DNA of 64,000 nt from Sphingosinicella sp041916975. GTDB lineage: Bacteria; Pseudomonadota; Alphaproteobacteria; Sphingomonadales; Sphingomonadaceae. The stretch's first letter is position 1, and every line of letters starts with the position of its first letter. The notes under the pieces are model-generated. The model was not told the origin of the DNA. It made no database searches and saw only the letters and a list, made by a program, of their open reading frames with translations. The position numbers and the translations under genes were made by a program. Shown here piece by piece: positions 32,696 to 42,183 of this stretch. Location: positions 3,968,001-4,032,000 of the forward strand of contig NZ_JAYRYK010000001.1 in NCBI RefSeq assembly GCF_041916975.1, read 5' to 3'.

Positions 32696-33535
32696 TCAGA
32701 GGGTTAAGCGGGCGCTAAGCGCTTCTGCGAACAGGCGGCCGCTATCGGCGGCGTGCGACAGGAAGAGCGCGGGCTCGATCAGCTCAAGCTCCATCAGGCG
32801 CAGCCCGCCGTCTGCACCGCGCACCATGTCAATGCGCGCGTACAGGGCTTCGCCGGGCGCAGCGCGCAGCGCCTGTTCGGCTACCGCGCGGGCGTCTTCG
32901 GAAGCTTCGACGGTGATCTCGCGCCCGCCGAACTGCTCCTGCACCCGGAAGTCACCGGCGGACGGCACCTTGAGGATCGCGTGGCTGAACGCGCCGCCGA
33001 AGTAGAACAGCGAATATTCGCCCTCCGTGGCGATCGCCGCCATCATCGGCTGGATCAGCATCGGTTTCCCTACCACGTCCGCGGGTATGGGGTCGCCGGG
33101 CGCCAGACGGTAGGTTCCATCGGCGCCGCCCGATACCGGCGGCTTCACGATCACCGTGTCGCCGAAGCGTGCCCGCGCTTCGGCCATGTCCACGTCCGAA
33201 AGCGCCTGTGCGAAGGCCGTGGGGATCACCGGCACGCCCTTCGCCTCCAGATCGAAGAGGTAACGCTTGTCGGTGTTCCAGCGCATCAGCGGCACCGGGT
33301 TCGCCATCGGGATGCCAGCCGCCTCCCACGTGTCGAGCGCTGCCGACCAGTCGGCGCCGCGCGACTGGTAGCCCCATGCGAGGAGCGGCAGGACGATGCC
33401 GTCACCGTGAGGGAGCGGGGCCGTCCACGGCTGGAAACGCACGGCTTCCCCAAGGACCGCGCGAAGCTCGTTCTCGGCGCGGGGCACAGAGTCGGCGTAA
33501 CCGCTGTCCGGCGTCAGGATGCAGATATCGGCCAT
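32696..33535 (-). CDS. ATP-grasp domain enzyme of unknown substrate (RimK-like)
   Basis: 279 aa. An N-terminal pre-grasp part (MADICILTPDSGYADSVP) and an ATP-grasp domain: a WNTDKRYLFDLEAKGVPVIPT nucleotide-binding stretch, VIVKPPVSGGADGTYRL loop, then LYARIDMVRGADGGLRLMELELIEPALFL with the Mg-binding Glu and Asn/Glu residues. Proteins like this ligate a carboxylate to an amine or thiol, but the substrate is unknown. Start ATG at 33535. It lies 8 bp after ilvA on the same strand and 20 bp before motB. Confidence 0.75.
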   Translation of the reverse strand: MADICILTPDSGYADSVPRAENELRAVLGEAVRFQPWTAPLPHGDGIVLPLLAWGYQSRGADWSAALDTWEAAGIPMANPVPLMRWNTDKRYLFDLEAKGVPVIPTAFAQALSDVDMAEARARFGDTVIVKPPVSGGADGTYRLAPGDPIPADVVGKPMLIQPMMAAIATEGEYSLFYFGGAFSHAILKVPSAGDFRVQEQFGGREITVEASEDARAVAEQALRAAPGEALYARIDMVRGADGGLRLMELELIEPALFLSHAADSGRLFAEALSARLTL

Positions 33536-33543
33536 TGCGCGCT

Positions 33544-34782
33544 TCAGGCGATCTCGACCGAAGACACTTCGTAGCCGCTGTCCTTCAGCGTCGCGATCAG
33601 CCGCTCCAGATGGTCGCGGTCGCGCGTTTCGCACTCGATGTCGGCATAGATGCCCTTCGCCGACAGGTTGGTGAACACGCGCTGGTGGTACACCTCGACG
33701 ATGTTGACCTGCATGTCGTCGAAGATGCGCGCGACGCCGAAAAGCTGCCCCGGCCGGTCGTTGAGCCGGATGCGCAGCCGCGCGAGGCGGCCGGCGCGGG
33801 CGAGATCGCGGAGCAGCACGTTCGCGAGCAGACGTGTATCGATGTTGCCGCCGGTGAGCGGCAGGCCGACGACGCGTCCCTTGAAGCGCTCGGGGTAGGC
33901 GAGGAGGGCGGCGAGGCCTGCCGCGCCCGCGCCTTCGACAACGGTCTTTTCGATGTTGAGCAGCATCGCTGTCGCCTGTTCGAGCTTGGACTCGTCAACG
34001 AGCAGGATGTCTTTCACGAGCGCGCGGACAATGCCCTGCGTGATCGTGCCCGGCTCCTTGACCGAGATGCCTTCGGCGATGCTGTCGCCGCCGCAGGGCA
34101 GGGTTTCGCCCTTCATCTTTGCGGCCATCGAGGGATAGAGAGCCGCCTGCACGCCGACGATTTCGACGTCGGGGCGCATCGCGCGTGCTGCGATCGACAT
34201 GCCCGAGATGAGCCCGCCGCCGCCGATCGGCACGACCAGCGTATCGATCTTCGGCGCGTCCGTGAGCATCTCGACCGCGACCGTGCCTTGCCCGGCGATG
34301 ACCTTGGGGTTGTCGAACGGGTGCACGAAGGTGAGACCGCGCTCGACCTCAAGCTCGCGGGCGCGGGCGTAGGCCTCGTCGTAGTTGTCTCCGTGAAGAA
34401 TGATTTCCGCGCCATGGCTTTCGGTCTGCTGCACCTTCACCACGGGCGTGTAGCGCGGCATCACGATCGTGGTCGGGATACCGAGCCGCGTGCCGTGATA
34501 GGCGATGCCCTGCGCGTGATTACCGGCGGAGGCCGCAATGACGCCTTTCTTCCGCTGCGCGTCGGTGAGCGACAGCAGTGTGTTGAGCGCGCCGCGCTCC
34601 TTGTAGGCGGCGGTGAACTGAAGGTTTTCGAACTTCAGCCACACCTCGGCGCCGACGATATCGGACAGCGTGCGCGATTTCAGGCAGGGCGTGCGGACGA
34701 TGTGCGGCATGATCGCCATGTGCGCTGCCTCGATATCGGCAAACGTCACCGGCAAAGCCGCCACACCCTGAGAATCGCCCAT
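33544..34782 (-). CDS. ilvA: Threonine ammonia-lyase (medium form)
   Basis: 412 aa PLP enzyme that deaminates threonine to 2-oxobutyrate, the first step toward isoleucine. The Schiff-base lysine is K61 in FTAAYKERGA, the phosphate-binding loop is PIGGGGLISG, and one C-terminal ACT domain (RIRLNDRPGQLFGV to the end) is present. This is the shorter class with a single ACT domain rather than the long E. coli IlvA with two. ATG at 34782 follows an AGGATGAC ribosome site. It fits with the ilvBNC genes at the right edge. Confidence 0.94.
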   Translation of the reverse strand: MGDSQGVAALPVTFADIEAAHMAIMPHIVRTPCLKSRTLSDIVGAEVWLKFENLQFTAAYKERGALNTLLSLTDAQRKKGVIAASAGNHAQGIAYHGTRLGIPTTIVMPRYTPVVKVQQTESHGAEIILHGDNYDEAYARARELEVERGLTFVHPFDNPKVIAGQGTVAVEMLTDAPKIDTLVVPIGGGGLISGMSIAARAMRPDVEIVGVQAALYPSMAAKMKGETLPCGGDSIAEGISVKEPGTITQGIVRALVKDILLVDESKLEQATAMLLNIEKTVVEGAGAAGLAALLAYPERFKGRVVGLPLTGGNIDTRLLANVLLRDLARAGRLARLRIRLNDRPGQLFGVARIFDDMQVNIVEVYHQRVFTNLSAKGIYADIECETRDRDHLERLIATLKDSGYEVSSVEIA

Positions 34783-34889
34783 CTTGTCATCCTGACATAC
34801 GAAATTTGCACCGGCGCCATAGCCGATCTGGAAGCCGAGGCAAACAGCGGCTACCAAGCCGCGCGAACGGATTGAACAGGAGTCTGCCG

Positions 34890-35756
34890 ATGGCGCGGGT
34901 CGCATTTCTCGGAATGGGCGTGATGGGTGCGCCGATGGCGCGGCACCTGAAGGCGGCGGGCCACGACGTTACCGTCTACAACCGCACGCGAGCGAAGGCG
35001 GAGGCGTGGGTCGCCGCGAACGGCGGCGCGCTTGCAGAAACGCCCGCAGAGGCTGCTAAGGACGCCGAGATTGTGCTCACCTGCGTCGGCAACGACGACG
35101 ATCTGCGCGCCGTGACGCTGGGGCCGGACGGCGCGTTCGGCGCGATGGCGCCGGGGAGCCTTTACATCGACCACACCACCGTTTCCGCCGCCATCGCGCG
35201 CGAACTTGCCGAGGCGGGCGCGGCACGCGGCATCGGCGTGCTCGATGCGCCGGTTTCGGGCGGTCAGGCTGGCGCCGAGAACGGCCGCCTGACGATCATG
35301 GTGGGCGGCGATACGGAGAGCTTCGCGCGCGGCGAACCGGTGATGCAGGCCTATGCGCAGCGCATCGGCCTGATGGGGCCGGCGGGGGCGGGGCAGCTCA
35401 CGAAGATGGTCAACCAGGTCTGCATCGCGGGCGTGCTGCAGGGCCTTGCCGAGGCGATGAACTTCGCGATGGAAGCGGGGCTCGATGCGAATGCCGTCGT
35501 CGACGTGATCTCGAAGGGCGCGGCGCAGAGCTGGCAGATGGAGAACCGCGCGCCCACCATGATCAAGGGCGAGTACGACTTCGGCTTCGCGGTGGACTGG
35601 ATGCGCAAGGACCTGTCGCTCGTGCTCGGCGAAGCGCGGAGCATCGGGCTTTCGATGCCGCTTACCGCGCTGGTTGACCAGTTCTATGCCGATGTCCAGA
35701 ACATGGGCGGAGGGCGGCAGGACACGTCCTCGCTGCTCAGACGGTTCAGGGGATAA
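34890..35756 (+). CDS. NAD(P)-dependent beta-hydroxyacid dehydrogenase (3-hydroxyisobutyrate dehydrogenase family)
   Basis: 288 aa. An N-terminal Rossmann fold starts MARVAFLGMGVMGAPMARHL (GxGxxG). The substrate-site motif DAPVSGGQAGAENG and the catalytic K172 in LTKMVNQVCIAG are typical of 3-hydroxyisobutyrate and tartronate semialdehyde reductases. Valine breakdown is a plausible pathway because a 3-hydroxyisobutyryl-CoA hydrolase is encoded at 42617, but substrates in this family are hard to predict. The ATG at 34890 has an AGGAG ribosome site. Divergent from ilvA; the amidohydrolase gene follows after 5 bp. Confidence 0.88.
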   Translation: MARVAFLGMGVMGAPMARHLKAAGHDVTVYNRTRAKAEAWVAANGGALAETPAEAAKDAEIVLTCVGNDDDLRAVTLGPDGAFGAMAPGSLYIDHTTVSAAIARELAEAGAARGIGVLDAPVSGGQAGAENGRLTIMVGGDTESFARGEPVMQAYAQRIGLMGPAGAGQLTKMVNQVCIAGVLQGLAEAMNFAMEAGLDANAVVDVISKGAAQSWQMENRAPTMIKGEYDFGFAVDWMRKDLSLVLGEARSIGLSMPLTALVDQFYADVQNMGGGRQDTSSLLRRFRG

Positions 35757-35761
35757 GGACC

Positions 35762-37396
35762 ATGCGGATCGCGCTCGCGCTTGCGGTTCTCCTTTCGGCA
35801 GGTGCCGCGGATGCGAGGACCGTCATCCTCAATGCGAACGGCTATACGCTCGACGATATCGGGCGCCTTGCAAAGTTCAGCGGGCTCATCGTGGGCGACG
35901 ACGGACGTGTCGAGCGCCTGCTGAAACCCGGCGAGAAGGCGGATGGCGATGTCGTCGATGCCGGCGGCAGGACGCTGCTGCCTGGCCTCATCGACGCGCA
36001 CGGCCATGTCATGGGCCTTGGTTTTCTCGCGCTGCAGATCGACCTTTCGGACACGACAAGCATCGATCAGGCGCTCGCGAAGATTGCCTCATACGCTGCG
36101 GCGAACCCCGACCGGAAATGGATCGTCGGCGGTGGCTGGAATCAGGTGAGCTGGGGGCTCGACCGGTTCCCGACCGCGGAAGAACTCGACATCGCCGTGG
36201 CAGACAGGCCCGTGTGGCTGTCCCGCGTCGATGGTCACGCGGGCTGGGCGAATGCGGCGGCCCTGAAGGCGAGCGGCATCACCGCGAAAACGCCCGACCC
36301 CGCAGGTGGACGCATCGAGCGCGATGCGAACGGCAAGCCGACCGGCGTGCTCGTCGATACGGCGATGGCGCTTGTCGAGAAGAAGGTGCCGCCGCCGACC
36401 GCCGCGGAAAACGCCGCCGCGCTTGAAACGGCGCTCCAGATCATGGCTTCGGTGGGGCTCACCGGCGTTCATGATGCGGGCATCGATCCGGCGACGTGGG
36501 TGCTCTACGAGCAGTTTGCGCAGGACGGCAAGCTCACCGCGCGCATCTCTGCCATGGCGGGCGGCGCGGATGCCCTGCGCGCGATCGCGCCGAAGGGACC
36601 GACCGGCTGGCTCTTTGAGGATCGCCTTGCGCTGAACACGGTGAAGCTGCTCGCGGACGGCGCGCTTGGCTCGCGCGGTGCAGCGATGCTGGAACCCTAC
36701 AGCGATGATCCCGAGAACACCGGCCTGATGATCATCGAGGGTGCGAAGCTGCGCAATGTGATCGCGGCCGCATCGATGCGCGGCTTTCAGGTGAACGTCC
36801 ACGCCATCGGCGACAAGGCGAACCGCGAGGTGCTGAACGCGTTCGCGGACATCCAGAAGATGGGCCAGCCGCTGGTGCGCCCCAGCATCGAGCACGCGCA
36901 GATCCTGGCGCCCGATGACATCGGCCGGTTCGCGAAGCTCGGCATCATTGCCTCGATCCAGCCGACGCACGCCACCTCGGACAAGGCCATGGCGGAGGAC
37001 CGGGTGGGGCCCGAGCGGATCAAGGGCGGCTACGCGTGGAAATCGCTTGTGAACAGCGGCGCGCGCATCGCGGGTGGGTCGGACTTCCCGGTCGAGCCCG
37101 CCAATCCGTTTTATGGCCTTCACGCCGCCGTCACGCGGCAGGACCGCGACGGGCAGCCGCCGAAAGGCTGGTATGCGAACGAGGCACTGACCTTGCAGCA
37201 GGCCTTCGCGGCCTTCACGACGGGCGCAGCCTATGCGGGGCAGCAGGAACGCAGCGTGGGGACGCTGACCCCCGGCAAGTGGGCCGACTTCATCCTCGTC
37301 GACGGCGATATCTTCAAGATGCCCGCCGGGGATATCTGGAAGGTGAAGGTGCTGGAGACGTGGCTTGCGGGGAAGCGCGTCTACATGCGGGACTGA
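35762..37396 (+). CDS. Secreted amidohydrolase (amidohydrolase 3/YtcJ-like)
   Basis: 544 aa with a short signal peptide (about residues 1-19, ADA-R cleavage). The metal-binding motif DAHGHVMGLGF follows the LLPGLIDAHGH signature. Further ligands fit NVHAIGDKANREVL, RPSIEHAQIL and GSDFPVEPANPFYGLHAAVTR. This is the amidohydrolase_3 group, which cleaves N-acyl or formamide-type bonds of unknown substrates. It is complete, and probably co-transcribed with the dehydrogenase 5 bp upstream. It is convergent with the next gene, with 6 bp between the stops. Confidence 0.9.
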   Translation: MRIALALAVLLSAGAADARTVILNANGYTLDDIGRLAKFSGLIVGDDGRVERLLKPGEKADGDVVDAGGRTLLPGLIDAHGHVMGLGFLALQIDLSDTTSIDQALAKIASYAAANPDRKWIVGGGWNQVSWGLDRFPTAEELDIAVADRPVWLSRVDGHAGWANAAALKASGITAKTPDPAGGRIERDANGKPTGVLVDTAMALVEKKVPPPTAAENAAALETALQIMASVGLTGVHDAGIDPATWVLYEQFAQDGKLTARISAMAGGADALRAIAPKGPTGWLFEDRLALNTVKLLADGALGSRGAAMLEPYSDDPENTGLMIIEGAKLRNVIAAASMRGFQVNVHAIGDKANREVLNAFADIQKMGQPLVRPSIEHAQILAPDDIGRFAKLGIIASIQPTHATSDKAMAEDRVGPERIKGGYAWKSLVNSGARIAGGSDFPVEPANPFYGLHAAVTRQDRDGQPPKGWYANEALTLQQAFAAFTTGAAYAGQQERSVGTLTPGKWADFILVDGDIFKMPAGDIWKVKVLETWLAGKRVYMRD

Positions 37397-37402
37397 GACG
37401 GC

Positions 37403-39640
37403 CTACTGCTGCTTCAGCACGGGGATGATGCTCGCGAAATCGTCGGTCCAGGGTTGCAGGTCGGGCCGTTCGCGCAGCATCGCCCAGCCTGCAGGGCCAG
37501 CGCCGCCGCCGTACATCAGATCCTGCATCCGCATCTCCGTGGGCGTGAGCGCCACCCAGATCGAGCGCGAATAATCGATGCCGGGAAGGCCGGGGTCGTA
37601 GGGCGTGTGATCGCGCACGCGTGCTGTCCAGCCCATGTCGCTCGCGATGGCGGCGATCACCGGCTGCAGGTCGATATGGCGGTTCGAGATGTGCACCATC
37701 AGCACGCCGTCCGGTTTCAGCGCCCCTGCGTAAACCTTGAAGGCCTCTTCGGTCATCAGGTGCATGGGGATCGCGTCCGACGTGAAGGCGTCGATGGCGA
37801 TGAGGTCGTAGGTGTGTTTCGGCTCCTTCGCGAGCGAGAGGCGTGCGTCGCCCATGACGATGCGAAGGTCCGGCGTGCAGCGCGAAATGTAGGTGAACAG
37901 CCGCTCGTCTTTCGCGATCCGGACGACGACGGGATCGATCTCGAAGGCGCTCCAGCCCTGTCCCGGTTTCGCGAAGCAGGAGAGCGAACCCGCGCCGAGC
38001 CCGACGTAGCCGACCTTGGCGAAGCGGCCAGCAATGTTCGGCAGTGCGGTGAACGCCTCGGCGATGCCGCTGCCCTTGGCATAGTAGGACTGCGGCTCAC
38101 TCTGCAGGTCCGGGATCAGGCTTTGCACGCCGTGCAGTGTCGTGCCGTGCTCCAGGAGGCGGATGAGTCGCTCGCCGTCTGCCTTCACCGTGTAGATGCC
38201 GAAGAAGCTGCGCTCGCGCGCAAGCTCGATACGGCTGATCGCGATCGCCTGCCAGCCGCCGAGGCCGAGCATCAGCGCGCCGAAGCAGGCCGCGAAGGTG
38301 AGCCGCCGCCCGATCGACAGCACGGCGGCAAGCGCGATGATGCCAAGCGCGGGCGCGGCGGTTTCGGCACGGTCGGCGAGGATCAGCTCGGTATGCACCC
38401 ACCACGAGGCGACGAGCGCGATGAGCGGCAGGGCGATATCGAGAACGAGGCCCCGGCGGCCTTGCCACAGCTTTCCGATGCGCTTCGTCAGCGGCTTCGC
38501 CGGGATGAGCGCGGCGGCGCACACCAGCAGGATCGGGTGCTCATACACCCAGTCGAACACGAGCGGCGCGACGATTGCCGAGAAGAAGCCGCCGATGACA
38601 CCGCCCAGTGAGATCCAGAGGTAGAAGTCTGTCAGTTGCGACGGCGGCGGGCGTCTCTCGGCGAGGTGCCCATGGAGCGCGAGCGCGACCACGAACAGCA
38701 GCACGAGGTTCGTGAGCGCCATCAGGAGCGCGAACACGCCCTGCGCGAGGAACGTGTAGCCGCCGAGCAGCAGGAGCAGGATCGGCGACGCCATCTTCGC
38801 CTGCTTCACGAAGAGCGCGCCGCCCATCGAGAACGCGACGATGAAGGTGACGAGGTAGAGCCCGAGCGGCACCACCCAGAGCAGCGGCACGGCAACGATG
38901 TCCGTCGTCAGGTGCGTCGTCGTCGAGAGCAGCAGGCCCGAAGGCACGGCGGCAAGCGCCGTCCAGACCGCGCGCTCGCGCCGCGTCGCGGGTGGTGCGG
39001 CCTCGGCGGCAGGTACGGGTTCACGCGCCGGACGGCGCGCGCAGAAGGCGACGAGCAGCGCGAGGACCACGAATCCGCCCGACCAGAGCCACGCCTGCTC
39101 CTTCAGCCGCAGATAGGGCTCGACCGCGAACGGATAGGCGAGGAGCGCGAGCAGGCTTCCCGCATTGCTCGCCGCGTAGAGGAAATAGGGGTCCGCCGCC
39201 GCCGGGTCGTCGACGCGCGCGTACCACGACTGCATCAGCGGTGCCTGCGCGGCGACGACGAAGAACACCGGGCCGATCGAGGCGGCGAGCAGCGCCAGCA
39301 GCCACAGCATCGGCGGCAATGTCTCGCGGCCCCCGATGTCGGCGAGGCTGATCGGCAGCGTCAGCGCCGCGACGGCGAAGACGGCGAGGTGGACGATGGT
39401 CTGCCGGCGCTGCGCCATGCGGCTGATCGCGTGCGCGTAGACGTACCCCGCGAGCAGCATCGCCTGGTAGAACAGCATGGCGACGTTCCACACCGCGGGC
39501 GCGCCGCCCAGCGTCGGCAGCGCCATGCGGCCGAGCATCGGCTGGATGAGGAACAGAAGGAACGAGCCGAGGAAGATCGTCGCGATGAACAGCGGCCGTG
39601 CCGCCAAACCCCGCGACAGTGCCCCCTCGGCGGCGGTCAT
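37403..39640 (-). CDS. Fused membrane (MFS-like)/spermidine-synthase-like protein
   Basis: 745 aa. The N-terminal roughly 470 residues hold about 12 hydrophobic helices (IFLGSFLLFLIQPMLGRMALP at the start is typical of this group). The C-terminal part is a methyltransferase-like spermidine synthase domain with VGYVGLGAGSLSCFA, FEIDPVVVRIA and DAFTSDAIPMHLMTEEA. The group is annotated as fused MFS/spermidine synthase, but polyamine synthesis has not been shown for most members. The start ATG overlaps the hemB stop by 4 bp, so translation is coupled to hemB. Confidence 0.85.
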   Translation of the reverse strand: MTAAEGALSRGLAARPLFIATIFLGSFLLFLIQPMLGRMALPTLGGAPAVWNVAMLFYQAMLLAGYVYAHAISRMAQRRQTIVHLAVFAVAALTLPISLADIGGRETLPPMLWLLALLAASIGPVFFVVAAQAPLMQSWYARVDDPAAADPYFLYAASNAGSLLALLAYPFAVEPYLRLKEQAWLWSGGFVVLALLVAFCARRPAREPVPAAEAAPPATRRERAVWTALAAVPSGLLLSTTTHLTTDIVAVPLLWVVPLGLYLVTFIVAFSMGGALFVKQAKMASPILLLLLGGYTFLAQGVFALLMALTNLVLLFVVALALHGHLAERRPPPSQLTDFYLWISLGGVIGGFFSAIVAPLVFDWVYEHPILLVCAAALIPAKPLTKRIGKLWQGRRGLVLDIALPLIALVASWWVHTELILADRAETAAPALGIIALAAVLSIGRRLTFAACFGALMLGLGGWQAIAISRIELARERSFFGIYTVKADGERLIRLLEHGTTLHGVQSLIPDLQSEPQSYYAKGSGIAEAFTALPNIAGRFAKVGYVGLGAGSLSCFAKPGQGWSAFEIDPVVVRIAKDERLFTYISRCTPDLRIVMGDARLSLAKEPKHTYDLIAIDAFTSDAIPMHLMTEEAFKVYAGALKPDGVLMVHISNRHIDLQPVIAAIASDMGWTARVRDHTPYDPGLPGIDYSRSIWVALTPTEMRMQDLMYGGGAGPAGWAMLRERPDLQPWTDDFASIIPVLKQQ

Positions 39641-40644
39641 CCGAGCAGCCGTGCCGCGTCGCGCGCGTAATAGGTGAGGATGCCCGAGCAACCCGCGCGG
39701 CGGAACGCGGTCAGCGCCTCGATGATCATGCGGTCGCGTTCGATGAGGCCCGCGCGCGCGGCGGTTTCCAGCATCGCGTACTCGCCGGAGACCTGATAGG
39801 CGAACACGGGGATATTGAACGCGTCCTTCACGCGGGCGATCACGTCGAGATAGGGCATCCCCGGCTTCACCATCACGCTGTCCGCGCCCTCGGCGATGTC
39901 GAGCGCGACTTCGCGCAGCGCCTCGTCGGCGTTCGCGGGGTTCATCTGATAGGTCTTCTTGTCGCCTTTCAGGAAACCGCCGGAGCCGACCGCATCGCGG
40001 AACGGACCATAGAATGCGGAGGCGTATTTGGCGGCGTAGCTCATGATCTGCACGTCGTGGAAACTGCCCGCCTCCAGCACCTTGCGGATCGCGCCGACGC
40101 GGCCGTCCATCATGTCCGACGGGGCGATGATGTCGGCTCCGGCGCGAGCCTGCACGAGCGCCTGGCCTTGCAGCATCTCGATCGTCTCGTCGTTGAGGAT
40201 GCGGCCGTCTTCCGAAAGCAGGCCGTCGTGGCCGTGCGTCGTGTACGGGTCGAGCGCGACGTCCGTGAGCACGCCGATGCCGGGGGCGGCATCCTTGATG
40301 GCTTTGATGGCGCGGCAGGTCAGATTGTCAGGGTTGAGCGCCTCGCGGCCGTCGGCGGTGCGGCGTTCGGGGGGCGTGTTCGGGAAGAGCGCGATGCAGG
40401 GGATGCCGAGGCCTTCGGCTTCCTTCGCGGCCTCGGCGACGAGATCGACCGACAGACGCTCGACGCCCGGCATCGTCGGCACCGCCGTGCGCACGCCCGT
40501 GCCATCGGTGACGAAAAGCGGCCAGATGAAATCGGCCGGAGAGAGCGTCACTTCCGCGAACAGCGCGCGCGACCATGCATGTGCGCGGGGGCGTCTCAGG
40601 CGGGTGGCGGGGTAGGCGGCGGCGGGTTTGGGGACGGGAGACAT
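39637..40644 (-). CDS. hemB: Porphobilinogen synthase (delta-aminolevulinic acid dehydratase)
   Basis: 335 aa from the ATG at 40644; another ATG at 40653 adds three residues, and neither has a clear ribosome site. It condenses two 5-aminolevulinate molecules into porphobilinogen for tetrapyrrole synthesis. The active-site lysines lie in YAAKYASAFYGPFRDA-type and DSVMVKPGMPYLDV regions. DVALDPYTTHGHDGLL occupies the position where zinc-type enzymes have cysteines, so this is the Mg-dependent, zinc-free class usual in alphaproteobacteria. It acts after HemA (46071). Confidence 0.96.
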   Translation of the reverse strand: MSPVPKPAAAYPATRLRRPRAHAWSRALFAEVTLSPADFIWPLFVTDGTGVRTAVPTMPGVERLSVDLVAEAAKEAEGLGIPCIALFPNTPPERRTADGREALNPDNLTCRAIKAIKDAAPGIGVLTDVALDPYTTHGHDGLLSEDGRILNDETIEMLQGQALVQARAGADIIAPSDMMDGRVGAIRKVLEAGSFHDVQIMSYAAKYASAFYGPFRDAVGSGGFLKGDKKTYQMNPANADEALREVALDIAEGADSVMVKPGMPYLDVIARVKDAFNIPVFAYQVSGEYAMLETAARAGLIERDRMIIEALTAFRRAGCSGILTYYARDAARLLG

Positions 40645-40725
40645 GGGCGGCATCTATGGTCGAAAACGCACGCCTTGAGAAGCACGGGCTTTACCGGGGT
40701 GCGGCGCGGGCGCTAATCGCGGATC

Positions 40726-41373
40726 ATGACGGGACTCACGATAGAAGCCGTGCTCACCGGCACCGCCCGCCCGCTGCGCGGCGAGGAGATGAGCGCGATC
40801 GTCAAGGCGCCCCGGCTCGGCGCAGTGGTGGTGAAGCCGCTCGGCCTTGATGGCGACGAGCAGGCGGATACCGTCCACCACGGCGGCGTCGACATGGCGG
40901 TCCACCACTATCCGCGCGATCACTACGCGTGGTGGGCGCAACGGATGCCCGATCAGGCGCTGCTCGGCGCGGCGGGGGCGTTCGGCGAGAACATCTCGAC
41001 GACCGGCCTCGACGAGAACACCGCCTGCATCGGCGATCGCTACCGTCTCGGCACCGCGCTCGTCGAGATTTCGCAGGGGCGCAAGCCTTGCTGGAAACCG
41101 GCGCACCGGCTGGGACGCCCGGCGCTCGTCGCCGAAATCGTCAAGACGGGTCGTTCGGGCTGGTACTACCGTGTGATCGAGCCCGGCGTCGTCGCGGTCG
41201 GTGATGCGCTGACGCTTGAACGCAGGCCGCATCCCGAATGGACCGTGGCGCGCGTTTTCGGCCTGATCGTCGGCGGGGCGGGGAAGTCCGACCCCGTGTC
41301 GCTGAAGGCGCTTTCGGGTCTGAAGCTGCTGTCCGCCGAATGGCGCGAGCGTGCGCGAATGATGTCGGCATGA
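40726..41373 (+). CDS. MOSC domain protein
   Basis: 215 aa YiiM-type MOSC protein. The N-terminal part has DTVHHGGVDMAVHHYPRDHYAWW, a conserved YiiM signature. The MOSC cysteine is C122 in EISQGRKPCWKPAHR, followed by a 3-alpha domain (LERRPHPEWTVARVFGLI). MOSC proteins handle sulfur or molybdenum-cofactor-dependent reductions; the E. coli relative YiiM reduces N-hydroxylated compounds. The murI start overlaps its stop (ATGA), so the two are co-transcribed. Confidence 0.9.
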   Translation: MTGLTIEAVLTGTARPLRGEEMSAIVKAPRLGAVVVKPLGLDGDEQADTVHHGGVDMAVHHYPRDHYAWWAQRMPDQALLGAAGAFGENISTTGLDENTACIGDRYRLGTALVEISQGRKPCWKPAHRLGRPALVAEIVKTGRSGWYYRVIEPGVVAVGDALTLERRPHPEWTVARVFGLIVGGAGKSDPVSLKALSGLKLLSAEWRERARMMSA

Positions 41374-42161
41374 CCTGCCCGCCGATTCTCGTTTTCGATT
41401 CGGGCATGGGCGGCCTCTCCGTGCTGGCGCCGATCCGCGCCGCACTGCCGCAGGCGCCGGTCGTGTACGTGGCGGACAACGCCGGGTTTCCTTACGGCAG
41501 CAAGAGCGAGGCGGAGATTGCCGCGCGCGTGCCCGCGCTGCTCGGGCGGCTGACGGAGCGGTATCGACCCCGCCTCATCGTCATAGCCTGCAACACCGCC
41601 TCCACGATCGCGCTGGCGCACGTGCGCGCCGCGCTCGACGTGCCGGTGGTGGGTACGGTGCCCGCGATCAAGCCCGCCGCCGGGGCGACGGAGACGAAGG
41701 TGATCGGCGTGCTCGGCACGCCGGCCACGGTACGGCAGGCCTATGTCGACAATCTTGCCGCCGAGTTCGCTTCGGACTGTGTGGTGCTCCGCCACGGCAC
41801 GCCGGAGCTTGCGGCAATGGCGGAGGCGAAGCTGCGTGGGGATGTGGTTCCGGCGGAGGACTATGCGGCGGTGATGGCGGGACTGACCGGGCAACCGCGC
41901 GGTGAGGACATGGACATCGTTGTGCTCGCGTGCACGCACTTCCCGCTGGTGGAGGATGAGCTTGCCGCTGCCGCCCGCCGTCCCCTGCGCTTCGTCCACG
42001 GCGGGCAGGGCATCGCGCGCCGCGTCGCGCACCTGCTTCGCGACGCGGACTGGGCCGGGTGCGAGCCGACAGGCCTTGCCGTTTTCACACTGAGAGACGA
42101 AAAGTCCGCCGCGCTGGTGCCCGCTCTTGCGGCGCGTGGGCTTGATGTAGATTATCTCTAA
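41370..42161 (+). CDS. murI: Glutamate racemase
   Basis: 263 aa cofactor-independent racemase that makes D-glutamate for peptidoglycan. VFDSGMGGLSVLAPI at the N-terminus, YVADNAGFPYG, the first catalytic Cys C74 in IACNTASTIAL and the second Cys C188 in LACTHFPLVEDEL are all present. The frame is open upstream, but the ATG at 41370, overlapping the MOSC stop, gives the canonical start. Followed after 22 bp by a thioesterase gene. Confidence 0.95.
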   Translation: MTCPPILVFDSGMGGLSVLAPIRAALPQAPVVYVADNAGFPYGSKSEAEIAARVPALLGRLTERYRPRLIVIACNTASTIALAHVRAALDVPVVGTVPAIKPAAGATETKVIGVLGTPATVRQAYVDNLAAEFASDCVVLRHGTPELAAMAEAKLRGDVVPAEDYAAVMAGLTGQPRGEDMDIVVLACTHFPLVEDELAAAARRPLRFVHGGQGIARRVAHLLRDADWAGCEPTGLAVFTLRDEKSAALVPALAARGLDVDYL

Positions 42162-42183
42162 CAAAGGGATCGCGGCGAAACTT

